NCBI RefSeq assembly: GCF_020523795.1
Contig: NZ_JAJALI010000010.1
Coordinates: forward strand, 62,001 to 126,000
DNA length: 64,000 bases
From: Ancylobacter sp. Lp-2
GTDB lineage: Bacteria; Pseudomonadota; Alphaproteobacteria; Rhizobiales; Xanthobacteraceae
Reading direction: 5' to 3'
The notes under the pieces are model-generated. The model searched no databases. It was given only the letters and a program-made list of their open reading frames with translations, and was not told the DNA's origin. Positions within the stretch are counted from its first letter, which is position 1. Each line of letters starts with the position of its first letter. Shown piece after piece: positions 32,580-40,751 of this stretch. A program made the position numbers and the translations under genes.

Positions 32580-33260
32580 ATGCTGTCGTGCCGCCTGCTA
32601 CTCGCTCTCCTCCTTGTCGCCGGCCTCGCGTCGCCGGCACCCGCCTTCGAGGCCGGCCGGGCCGGCTGGCCGGATACCGCGCTGGCGCGGCTCCAGGCCT
32701 ATGCGCTGGTGCAGACGCTCAATGCCGAGCTGCTCTCCAACCCCAGCGCCACCCTGACGCTGGACCGCTGGTGCGCCGCGCACCGGCTCGCCCCGGCCGG
32801 CGCCAAGGTGGTGGCCGACCGCGTGCGCGACGCCGACAAGCCGGCCGATGCCGGCATCCGCGAGCTGCTCGGCGCCGGCCCGCAGGAGCGCGTCGTCTAT
32901 CGCCGGGTACGGCTCGCCTGCGGCGGGCTCGTGTTGTCGGAGGCGGACAACTGGTACCGGCCGGCTCTGCTGAGCGAGGAGATGAACCGCGAGCTGGAGA
33001 CCACCGACACCGCCTTCGGCCGGGTGGTGCGCCCGCTCGGCTTCAGCCGCTCCACCCTGTCGGCCCGGCTGCTGTGGCAGCCGTTGCCGGAAGGCTGGGA
33101 GATGGGCGCGCCGATCCCCGCCGCGTCCGGCGGCCCGCTCGATATGCCGGATTTCCTGCTGGAGCACCGCGCGGTGCTGAAGCTGCCGGACGGGCGCCCC
33201 CTCAGTGCGCTGGTCGAGACCTATACGCGCGGCATCCTCGCCTTTCCGCCGCCACCCTAG
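32580..33260 (+). CDS. Exported protein with chorismate-lyase (UbiC)-like fold
   Basis: The 226-aa product has a signal peptide (LLLALLLVAGLASPAPA, cleavage near residue 22). Its mature part can be matched by eye to UbiC: RVVYRRVRLACGG, then ADNWYRPALLS, and a segment TDTAFGRVVRPLGFSRSTLSA corresponding to the UbiC TPLGRYLF region, with a late Glu in LVETYT. UbiC makes 4-hydroxybenzoate in the cytoplasm, so an exported relative must do something else. It stands alone ahead of the superoxide dismutase gene. Assignment to the fold is tentative. Confidence 0.6.
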   Translation: MLSCRLLLALLLVAGLASPAPAFEAGRAGWPDTALARLQAYALVQTLNAELLSNPSATLTLDRWCAAHRLAPAGAKVVADRVRDADKPADAGIRELLGAGPQERVVYRRVRLACGGLVLSEADNWYRPALLSEEMNRELETTDTAFGRVVRPLGFSRSTLSARLLWQPLPEGWEMGAPIPAASGGPLDMPDFLLEHRAVLKLPDGRPLSALVETYTRGILAFPPPP

Positions 33261-33366
33261 GCGGAGGGGCGGGAGCCCGCCGCGCTGCGCCGCGGAACGA
33301 AGTCGCGGCCCGTGCCGTTCCTTTCGAGCGTCTCCCCGGTGGAGGCCACCTCGAAGGAGCCCGTTC

Positions 33367-34050
33367 ATGATCGACCGTCGCACCCTGCTCGCTACGGCAG
33401 GCGTCGCTGCCGCCGGCCTTGCCGCGCCACATCTGGCCCGCGCCGCCGCCCCGTTCCGGCAACCGCCGCTGCCTTATGCCGAGGATGCCCTTGCTCCCGC
33501 CATCTCGGCCCGCACCGTCGGCCTGCATTACGGCAAGCATCACAAGGCCTATTTCGACAAGCTGAACGCCCTCGTCGCCGGCAAGCCCTATGCCGAGATG
33601 GAGCTGGAGGAGGTCATCCGCCGGGCCAAGGCGGACAACGCCGTGCCGGTGTTCAACAATGCCGGCCAGGCGTGGAACCACAATTTCTACTGGCAGCAGT
33701 TCAAGGACGGTCCCGCCGTCCCGCCCGCTGTCCTCGTCGAGGCCGCCACTCGTGATTTCGGCGGCATCGATCCCCTCAAGGCGAAGATCGTCGAGGTCGC
33801 CGATGGCGTGTTCGGCACCGGCTGGGCCTGGCTGGTGGCCGACAATGGCAAGCTGGAGGTGCTCGGCCTGCAGGATGCTGGCAACCCGATCGCCGAGGGC
33901 AAGACGCCGCTGCTCGGCATCGATGTGTGGGAGCACGCCTATTATCTCGACTGGGAGAACCGGCGTACCGCGCATGTGAAGGCGCTGCTCGACGAGCGGG
34001 TGAACTGGGCCTTCGTCGGCGACCGCCTCGCCGGAGCTTCTCCCGGCTAG
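33367..34050 (+). CDS. sodB: Superoxide dismutase, Fe-type, with N-terminal export signal
   Basis: The 227-aa product holds all four metal ligands, H54 (LHYGKHH), H104 (WNHNFYW), D186 and H190 (DVWEHAYYLDW). Gln in the NNAGQAWNH segment (Q101) is the residue typical of iron rather than manganese enzymes. The N-terminus MIDRRTLLATAGVAAAGLAAPHLARA looks like a Tat signal (R4-R5), so the enzyme is probably periplasmic, where most Fe-SODs are not. ATG 33367 has GGAG about 10 nt upstream. Its stop overlaps the convergent DUF1328 stop. Confidence 0.93.
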   Translation: MIDRRTLLATAGVAAAGLAAPHLARAAAPFRQPPLPYAEDALAPAISARTVGLHYGKHHKAYFDKLNALVAGKPYAEMELEEVIRRAKADNAVPVFNNAGQAWNHNFYWQQFKDGPAVPPAVLVEAATRDFGGIDPLKAKIVEVADGVFGTGWAWLVADNGKLEVLGLQDAGNPIAEGKTPLLGIDVWEHAYYLDWENRRTAHVKALLDERVNWAFVGDRLAGASPG

Positions 34051-34226
34051 GGGGTGGTCATCGCGTGGTCGACCAGCATGGCGAGGCCGACCAGCGCCAG
34101 GAAGCCGAGGAAGAACAGGCCGAACAGGATGAAGGAGATCCGCCGCGCCAGCGCCGAGACGCCGGTAAAGCCGATGCCGCCGGCAATGAGCGAGATGATC
34201 AGGAAGATCACGGCATATTTGAACAT
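34047..34226 (-). CDS. DUF1328 small membrane protein (YtjA-like)
   Basis: The 59-aa product has two membrane helices, MFKYAVIFLIISLIAGGIGF and ISFILFGLFFLGFLALVGLA, the signature of the DUF1328/YtjA family found near general-stress genes. Function unknown. ATG 34226 is the family start; the longer frame upstream lacks similarity. It shares three bases at the stop codons with the convergent sod gene. Confidence 0.88.
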   Translation of the reverse strand: MFKYAVIFLIISLIAGGIGFTGVSALARRISFILFGLFFLGFLALVGLAMLVDHAMTTP

Positions 34227-34316
34227 CGGCAGGTTTCCGTCCCAGCATGTCTCCGTTCCGGCGAACCTCGGTTCGACGGGCGCGGACGGCAACGTCGCAT
34301 CCGGTCGGGGGTTCCC

Positions 34317-35672
34317 TCAGGCGCCGTCCGAACGTCCGTCCTGCGGTGCCAGTACCGGGTCCTGCGCCACCGGAGGAGATGCGGGCTCCTCGCCGGTGCT
34401 GTCGGCCGTCGCGGTTTGGACCTCGGCCTGGATAATCGCCTCGGGGTCCGGGGCCAGGGAAGGAGCCTCCGGCGTCGGCACCATGCCGGTCGGCGAGCAG
34501 GCCACGGTCTCCGCCGCCTTGGCGGTCGGCGGCACTTCCTTCTTCCACACCATCCGCCACTGCACGAAGGCGAACAGCATGAGGTGGCTGATGGCGGTGA
34601 AGTAGAACAGCGCGCCGGGCCCCCAGTGCAGCATGCCCACCGAGGCGACCGAGGGGCCGAGCACCGAGCCGACGCCATAGGCGAGCAGCAGCCCGGCCGC
34701 CGTCTCCACCGCCTCGCTCGGCGAGGTGCGGTCGTAGGCATGGGCGGCGGCGAGCGAATAGGCCGGCAGCGCGAGCGCGCCATAGATGAGGGCGAGGCCC
34801 GAGAGCCCCCACAGCCCGAGCGGCAGCGAGCCCAGCACCAGGCCGGCCAGCATGGCGCCGGCGACGATCCAGGCGAGGATGCGCCGGCGGTCCATGCGGT
34901 CGGAGAGGAAGCCGACCGGCCATTGCGCGATGGCGCCGGCGACCACCGCGGCGCTCATGAAGGTGGCGGCGCCGTCGGCGGTCAGCCCGCGCCCGATGCC
35001 GAAGATCGGCCCCAGCGACCACAGCGAGCCATTGGTGAGCCCGACCACGAAGCAGCCGACCACGCCCACCGGCGCGGCGCGGGTGAGGCGCAGCAGGCGG
35101 ATACGCGCGGTCTCGATCGGCGCCGGCTGTCCGGAGCCGGTCATCGCCACCGGCAGCGTCGCCAGCGAGAACAGGATGGCGGCGACGGCGAACAACTCGA
35201 AGCCGCGCACCGGCGACAGGGTGATCATCATCTGGCCGGCGGTCAGCGCCGCATAGTCGACGATGACATAGGCGCTCATGACGAAGCCGCGCGTCTGGTT
35301 GGTGGCGCGGTCGTTCAGCCAGCTCTCGATGACCAGGTAGAGCCCGGCGAAGCAGAAGCCGGTGACGGCACGCAGCACGAACCACACCGCCGGCTCGATC
35401 CACAAAGGATGCACCAGCATCGCCGCCACCGCGCTGGAGGTGAGTACGGCGAAGGCGCGGATATGGCCGGTGCGCCGCACCAGGCGCGGCACGATCAAGC
35501 AGCCGGCGACGAAGCCGAGATAATAGCTCGAACCGAGCACGCCGAGGCTGACGGCGCTGAATCCCTCGAAGGCGCCGCGCAGCGGCAGCAGCGTGTTCTG
35601 CAGGCCGCTTCCGGTTACCAGGAAGAACACGCCGAGCAGCAACGCGGCGACGGGGCCGAGGGTCTTGGCCAT
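34317..35672 (-). CDS. MFS transporter, YcaD-like
   Basis: The 451-aa product has about 12 hydrophobic segments over residues 1-385. Family phrases of the YcaD group are GSSYYLGFVAGCLIVPRLVRRTGHIRAF, FCFAGLYLVIESWLNDRA and GFLSDRMDRRRIL, the last two near the A-like loop motifs. The last 65 residues are a low-complexity cytoplasmic tail (ETVACSP to DGRSDGA), unusual for the family. Substrate unknown. It lies 277 bp from the FkbM gene in the same direction. Confidence 0.88.
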   Translation of the reverse strand: MAKTLGPVAALLLGVFFLVTGSGLQNTLLPLRGAFEGFSAVSLGVLGSSYYLGFVAGCLIVPRLVRRTGHIRAFAVLTSSAVAAMLVHPLWIEPAVWFVLRAVTGFCFAGLYLVIESWLNDRATNQTRGFVMSAYVIVDYAALTAGQMMITLSPVRGFELFAVAAILFSLATLPVAMTGSGQPAPIETARIRLLRLTRAAPVGVVGCFVVGLTNGSLWSLGPIFGIGRGLTADGAATFMSAAVVAGAIAQWPVGFLSDRMDRRRILAWIVAGAMLAGLVLGSLPLGLWGLSGLALIYGALALPAYSLAAAHAYDRTSPSEAVETAAGLLLAYGVGSVLGPSVASVGMLHWGPGALFYFTAISHLMLFAFVQWRMVWKKEVPPTAKAAETVACSPTGMVPTPEAPSLAPDPEAIIQAEVQTATADSTGEEPASPPVAQDPVLAPQDGRSDGA

Positions 35673-35949
35673 GACAGGTCCGGTCAGATGGAGGCGCGGG
35701 AAGCGATGGAACGCACAGATGACGTATGGAATTCAGATCCCATATTTCGCGCGCTGCTTCTATTCGCTTTTTGGCATTTTTTCCCGATCGGATGCCGATG
35801 TGTCGGAGCCGCTTCCCCTCGGGGGACGGGAGGAGGGTGGCGGGATGCGCCGGGCGCTGGTTCGGCGAGCGACCTGCGCGAAGGGCGAGCCAATGAGCGG
35901 CGAGCGATGCGTGTCTCGCCTCGGCCTCGCGGTCGGGGCCACCGGCGGC

Positions 35950-36867
35950 TCAGACCATCAGCCCCATCTTGCGATAGCGGCGGAACTGGCTGGGGTGCCC
36001 GTAGAACGTATTGACCCCGGAAGGCGCGTCGGCGACCTCCAGCGTGTCGCCCTTGCGCCCGAGCATGACATAGCCGTGCTGCCGCATCGTCTCGACCGCG
36101 AGGGGAATGGCGTGGCCGCATTCGGCCATGACGAGCGGGCGGTGCGTGTCGAGCAGCCCGGCAGCCCCGACCATGGTGTGTCCCTCATAGCCCTCGGTGT
36201 CGATCTTGATGGCGACGATCTTCCGCCGCTTGAGCGCGGAGGGCGCCTCGGCGGACCAGCGGTCGAGCGTGGTCACCGGCGCCACGAACGGGTGCAGTCG
36301 GAACGAGGTGATCTCGAAGCCGTTGGCCTTGGCGAAGAACAGCGTGTTGCGCACATAGCCTTCGAGGTCGACCGTCTGTGCCGCCGTGGTCAGCGCGCTG
36401 TTGATCCGGTCCTCGTTCAGCACCGACAGGTGGAAGGTGATGGTGCCGGTCCGGTCGGAAACCCCGGTGCTGAAGGATTCATACCGCTTCGGGTGCCGCC
36501 AGCGGTGCAGCAGCCCACCCGGCGGCGGGTTGATCCGCTGCGCCAGCGCGTCGAGCACCTGCGCATACATCGGGATCGGCTCGAACGACACCACCGCCGC
36601 CCGGGCGCCGGCGCGCCAGATCGAGGTGGCCGAATAGCCGAAATTCGCCCCCACATCGAGAATGGTGCTGCGCGGGTCGGTGAAGTGGCGGAAGATCAGG
36701 TAATCCTCGTCATGCACCTCGGGACGCGCGAGCAATTCGTCGACGACCGACGGGCTGACATCGGCGCGCGGCATGGTGTCGAGGACGATGTCGGGCGATC
36801 GCTCACCCTCGACGAAATAGCGGCGCAGTATGTCGGTGATGTCGTCGGGGCCAAGGGTGGCGGGCAT
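35950..36867 (-). CDS. FkbM-family SAM-dependent methyltransferase
   Basis: The 305-aa product has the Rossmann SAM site ILDVGANFGYSATSIWRAGA (DxGANxG) and the FkbM hallmark AIKIDTEGYEGHTMVGA with a late AECGHA. The family methylates hydroxyls on sugars or polyketides, commonly in surface polysaccharides. I start at ATG 36867 (MPATLGPDD); residues encoded upstream of it fall in an AT-rich promoter zone. It stands alone, so acceptor is unknown. Confidence 0.85.
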   Translation of the reverse strand: MPATLGPDDITDILRRYFVEGERSPDIVLDTMPRADVSPSVVDELLARPEVHDEDYLIFRHFTDPRSTILDVGANFGYSATSIWRAGARAAVVSFEPIPMYAQVLDALAQRINPPPGGLLHRWRHPKRYESFSTGVSDRTGTITFHLSVLNEDRINSALTTAAQTVDLEGYVRNTLFFAKANGFEITSFRLHPFVAPVTTLDRWSAEAPSALKRRKIVAIKIDTEGYEGHTMVGAAGLLDTHRPLVMAECGHAIPLAVETMRQHGYVMLGRKGDTLEVADAPSGVNTFYGHPSQFRRYRKMGLMV

Positions 36868-37190
36868 GGGGATCGGTTGTTTCCTTACGCAAGGATATAT
36901 CGTGACCATGCAGTGGCTGATTGCATTATACAATCGGAATGTATGGATGTCCTCCGCGGCAAATGATCGTTGCATTGCTATTTTTTACAATAATTCTTAT
37001 GTAATAAAATCGATTGCTTCGCGATGCGGTATAGAATCTTCGCATGTGCGAAGCGCCGCGCTGGATATCCGCCCGCCATCGAGCATGTGCAGCATCGCGC
37101 CTCGGTGCGGCATCGCCGTGCGGCGGAGCATCGCGCGGCGCGGGAATCGCGATAAGCTCGATCATCGACCAGCAAGGGACGGAGACAGCC
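36868..37190. promoter_or_regulatory. AT-rich divergent promoter region, fkbM-like / aldose epimerase
   Basis: These 323 bp separate two divergent genes and hold no convincing coding frame. The part at about 36890-37035 is strikingly AT-rich for this genome. A perfect palindrome CTTCGCA-TG-TGCGAAG lies at 37038-37053, and the 7-mer GCATCGC recurs at about 37090, 37110 and 37130. Candidate operators, target unknown. Confidence 0.4.
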
Positions 37191-38126
37191 ATGAGCGTCG
37201 AACCGGCAAGCAATGCGACCGCCGGGAAGGTGGAGGGCGCCGTCGCCATCGCCTCGGATCACCTCTCCGCCGAGGTCGCCCCGCTCGGCGCCGAGCTGGT
37301 GCGGCTGCGCGATGCGCAGGGACGCGAGTTGCTGTGGAACGGTGACGCCGCCTTCTGGGGCGGCCGGGCGCCGTTGCTGTTTCCCATCGTCGGCCGATTG
37401 CCGGGCGACGAGCTGGTGCATGAGGGCCGCAGCTACAAGATGCTTCAGCACGGCCTCGCCCGCCGGCGGGTATTCACCCTGGTCGACAAGGGACCTTCCT
37501 CGGTCACCTTCGGCCTCGACGCCGATGCCGAGACCCGCGAGCAGTACCCGTTCGACTTCGCGCTGCGCGTTACCTACGCGCTTGCTGACGCGACACTGAC
37601 CATCACCGCGACGGTGTCCAATCCCGGCGACGCGCCCCTGCCGGCGAGCTTCGGCTTCCACCCGGCCTTCCGGTGGCCGCTGCCCTATGGCGGCACGCGC
37701 GCGCAGCACCGGCTGGTGTTCGAGAAGGCCGAGGTGGCGCCGATCCACCGTCCGGTCGGCGGGCTGTTGTCGGCCGCCGCCGAACCGACCCCGCTGGTCC
37801 ATGGCGACGTGCTGGAGCCGACCGACGCGATGTTCGAGCGCGACGCGCTGATCTTCACCGAGCCGCGCTCGCGCCATATACGCTTCGGCGTCTCCGGCCT
37901 GCCGGGGCTGGAAGTGGCGTTCCCCGGCATGCCGCAACTCGGCATCTGGTCGAAGCCCGGCGCGCCCTTCCTGTGCATCGAGCCGTGGTACGGCTATGCC
38001 AGCCCGGAGGGGGCGTCCGGCGACTTCGTCGGCAAGCCCGGCCTCGCGCATATCCCGCCGGGCGGCGCGCAGGATTTCGCCATGTCGGTGCGCTGGCTGC
38101 CGGACGTCGGGCGCATCGAGGCCTAG
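37191..38126 (+). CDS. Aldose 1-epimerase family protein (LacX-like)
   Basis: The 311-aa product has the galactose-mutarotase-like beta-sandwich: APLGAELVRLRDAQGRELLWNGDAAFWGGRAPLLFPIVG at the start, the LQHGLARRRVFTL stretch with the active-site His, NPGDAPLPASFGFHPAF with a second His, and CIEPWYGYASP with the catalytic Glu. LacX-like proteins interconvert sugar anomers or act on hexose-6-phosphates. GGAG precedes ATG 37191. Exact sugar is unknown. Confidence 0.9.
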   Translation: MSVEPASNATAGKVEGAVAIASDHLSAEVAPLGAELVRLRDAQGRELLWNGDAAFWGGRAPLLFPIVGRLPGDELVHEGRSYKMLQHGLARRRVFTLVDKGPSSVTFGLDADAETREQYPFDFALRVTYALADATLTITATVSNPGDAPLPASFGFHPAFRWPLPYGGTRAQHRLVFEKAEVAPIHRPVGGLLSAAAEPTPLVHGDVLEPTDAMFERDALIFTEPRSRHIRFGVSGLPGLEVAFPGMPQLGIWSKPGAPFLCIEPWYGYASPEGASGDFVGKPGLAHIPPGGAQDFAMSVRWLPDVGRIEA

Positions 38127-38210
38127 CCGCCAGAGACGGCATGCGGGGCTGGCCGCCGGAGGCGGCATAAGGAGAGCTGACCGGCCGTCGCCCGAGGCGC
38201 TGCGGCCGGC

Positions 38211-39236
38211 CTAGTTGGGCGCCGTCGCCATCCCGTCGCCGACCACGCGGTCGCGCCCGGCCCGCTTGGCGGCATAGAGCGCGGCGTCGGCGCGGGCGAT
38301 CAGTTCGAGCCCGTCTATGGCGTCGCCCGGCTGGGCGGCGACGCCGATGCTGACCGTGACCACGCCGCTCTCCGGCCGGGGGATGCCGGCCTCGATCAGG
38401 CGGGTACGCACCCGTGCCGCCACTTCCATCGCCCCGGCGAGGCTGCTGCCGGGCAGCAGCATCACGAATTCCTCGCCGCCGAAACGCGCCACCATGTCGC
38501 CCTGGCGCAGCTTCACACTGGACAGCGCCTCGCCGACCCGCCGCAGCACCATGTCGCCGGCGAGATGGCCGAGCTGGTCGTTGATGGTCTTGAAGCGGTC
38601 GATGTCGATGAGCAGCGCCGAGAGCGGCTCGCCGCTGCGGTTGCAGATGCCGGCGGCGCGCAGCAGCGCGTCGTCGAAGCCGCGGCGGTTGGCGAGGCCG
38701 GTCAGCGCGTCGATGCGCGATTCCGCCGCCAGTTCCTCGTTGCGCTGCGCCAGCGCCACCGCGTCGACGGCGATGGCGGCCAGCGCCTCCAGCGGCGAGA
38801 AGTCGAACGCCTCGTCCTCCGCCGCCGCCTCGCGCCGCATCACGCAGAGCGAGCCGATGGCGAGGTCGGGTGCGGCGATCAGCGGCACCCCGGCATAGAA
38901 GCGCAGCGGGATCTTCGGCACCACCGGGTGGCCGTCGAAGCGCGGATCGGTCTTCAGGTCCGGCGACATCAGCGGCTTGCCGGTGGAGATGATGTGCTGG
39001 CACACCGACAGCTTGCGGTCGATCTGGGTGCCGACCAGCGGCGCGCTCAGCGACTTCATCCACTGGCGGTGCTCGTCGATGAAGCTGAGGAAGGCGACAT
39101 CGGCCTCATAGAGGTGCTGGGCCAGCCAGGTCAGCCGGTCGAAGCGCTCGTCGCCAGGCGAATCCATCATGCGACAGGCTTCGAGCACGGCAATGCGTTC
39201 GGTTTCATTCACCGGGTTGGGAGGAACCTGCCACAT
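38211..39236 (-). CDS. Diguanylate cyclase with GAF sensor domain
   Basis: The 341-aa product has an N-terminal GAF domain (about 20-160) of the type with SVCQHIISTGKPL. A short helix leads to a GGDEF domain (about 175-330) with active-site GGEEF at 253-257 and the product-inhibition I-site R244-x-x-D247 in RQGD. It should make cyclic di-GMP in the cytoplasm under control of an unknown small ligand. No phosphodiesterase is adjacent. It lies downstream of the trehalose operon in the same direction with a 57-bp gap. Confidence 0.95.
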   Translation of the reverse strand: MWQVPPNPVNETERIAVLEACRMMDSPGDERFDRLTWLAQHLYEADVAFLSFIDEHRQWMKSLSAPLVGTQIDRKLSVCQHIISTGKPLMSPDLKTDPRFDGHPVVPKIPLRFYAGVPLIAAPDLAIGSLCVMRREAAAEDEAFDFSPLEALAAIAVDAVALAQRNEELAAESRIDALTGLANRRGFDDALLRAAGICNRSGEPLSALLIDIDRFKTINDQLGHLAGDMVLRRVGEALSSVKLRQGDMVARFGGEEFVMLLPGSSLAGAMEVAARVRTRLIEAGIPRPESGVVTVSIGVAAQPGDAIDGLELIARADAALYAAKRAGRDRVVGDGMATAPN

Positions 39237-39293
39237 GATCGCCGATGGGTTGAGGTCGGGAAGGGGGGAGAGGGAGGCGGAACCGCCAGCCGT

Positions 39294-40751
39294 TCAGCGT
39301 CGGCCGCGCGCCGTCTTGGGGGGAGGAGAGGCGCTGGGAGAAGGTTCGACGCCCGCGCCATAACCGTCAACCCCTGAAAGGTCGTGGAGGAAGGTTTCGC
39401 ACCATCTGTGGATGGTGTTGCGGCTCACCTTGTCCATATTGGTGCGCCAGCGGTCGCGTCGCTCGTCGAGCGGCATGGACAGCGCCATGTCGAGCGTGTC
39501 GGCCATGCCCTCCACGTCATAGGGGTTGACGATCAGCGCGCCGGAGAGCTCGTCAGCGGCGCCGGCGAAGCGCGAGAGCACCAGCACGCCCGGATCCTCC
39601 GGGTTCTGCGCCGCCACATATTCCTTGGCGACGAGGTTCATGCCGTCGCGCAGCGGTGTCACCACTCCCAGCCGGGCGGTGCGGTAGATGGCGGCCAGCG
39701 TCGCGCGCTGGAACGGCCGGTTGAGATAGCGCAGCGGCACCCAGTCGAACTCGGCATATTCGCCATTGATCGAGCCGGCCAGCTCTTCCAGCTCGCGGCG
39801 CAGCGCCTGGTATTCTGTTACCTCGCTGCGGCTGAGCGGGGCGATCTGCATCATGGTCACGGTGGAGCGCCGCTCCGGATGGCTCTTGAGCAGCTCGCCG
39901 AAGGCGGCGAACTTGTTGGGCAATCCCTTCGAGTAGTCGAGCCGGTCGACCCCAACCGCCAGCGCCCGCCCGGCGAGGCTGGCCTTCAACCGCTCCTCGT
40001 CCTCGCTGCCGGCGGCGGCTTGGGCGTCGCGCACGAAGGCGTCGGCGTCGATGCCGATCGGGTAGGTGGCGACGCGGAAGCGCCGGTCGCGCAGGCCGAC
40101 CACGCCACCGGGGGCGATCCAGCCGCGCGCCTCGCTCGATACATAGGTTAGCAGCGCCCGCACGTCGTGCTCGGTCTGCAGGCCGACGAGGTCGTAGCGC
40201 GACAAATCACGCACCAGCGCCGCATGCGAGGGCAGGGTGAGGAACACTTCCGGCGTCGGCCAGGGAATGTGGTGGAAATAGCCGATCCGCCCCTCGAAGC
40301 CGAGCGCCCGCAATTCGCTGGCCAGCGGGATGAAGTGGTAATCATGCACCCAGACGATGTCGTCCGGCTTCAGGAGCGGCATCAGCGCCCGCGCGAAGGT
40401 GGCGTTCACCCGCCGGTAGCCTTCCCACTCGGTGCGGCGGAAGTTCAGGAGGCCCAGCCGGTAATGGCACAGCGGCCACAGCGTGCCGTTGGCATAGCCC
40501 GCATAGTGGTCGCGCTGGTCCTCGGGATCGAGCGTCTGCAGCGCGTAGGTCACCTTGCCGGAGCGGAACACCTTGGGTTCGCTCGGCGGGTCGACCTGGG
40601 TCTCCCCGCTCCAGCCGAACCACACACCGCCGCGCTTGTTCAGCGTCTCGCGCAGTGCGACGGCCAAGCCTCCCGCCTTGGCGCCTCGCTCCTTCGGCGA
40701 GGCGACCCGGTTTGAAACGATTACGAGCCGCGCCAGAACGCTTCCTCCCAT
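39294..40751 (-). CDS. otsA: Trehalose-6-phosphate synthase
   Basis: The 485-aa product is a GT20 enzyme that joins UDP-glucose and glucose-6-phosphate. Conserved features are LVIVSNRVA at the start, [49 protein letters not shown] and [18 protein letters not shown]. The start ATG 40751 lies inside the end of the GH15 gene (31-bp overlap), indicating coupled translation. A proline/serine-rich tail ([16 protein letters not shown]) is an add-on beyond the catalytic domain. Confidence 0.96.
   Translation of the reverse strand: MGGSVLARLVIVSNRVASPKERGAKAGGLAVALRETLNKRGGVWFGWSGETQVDPPSEPKVFRSGKVTYALQTLDPEDQRDHYAGYANGTLWPLCHYRLGLLNFRRTEWEGYRRVNATFARALMPLLKPDDIVWVHDYHFIPLASELRALGFEGRIGYFHHIPWPTPEVFLTLPSHAALVRDLSRYDLVGLQTEHDVRALLTYVSSEARGWIAPGGVVGLRDRRFRVATYPIGIDADAFVRDAQAAAGSEDEERLKASLAGRALAVGVDRLDYSKGLPNKFAAFGELLKSHPERRSTVTMMQIAPLSRSEVTEYQALRRELEELAGSINGEYAEFDWVPLRYLNRPFQRATLAAIYRTARLGVVTPLRDGMNLVAKEYVAAQNPEDPGVLVLSRFAGAADELSGALIVNPYDVEGMADTLDMALSMPLDERRDRWRTNMDKVSRNTIHRWCETFLHDLSGVDGYGAGVEPSPSASPPPKTARGRR

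Noticed and set aside
33927-36014. Plus-strand frame of about 695 codons opposite the MFS gene
   Set aside because: His/Glu/Gln-rich shadow translation; the MFS and DUF1328 genes on the minus strand have recognisable motifs.
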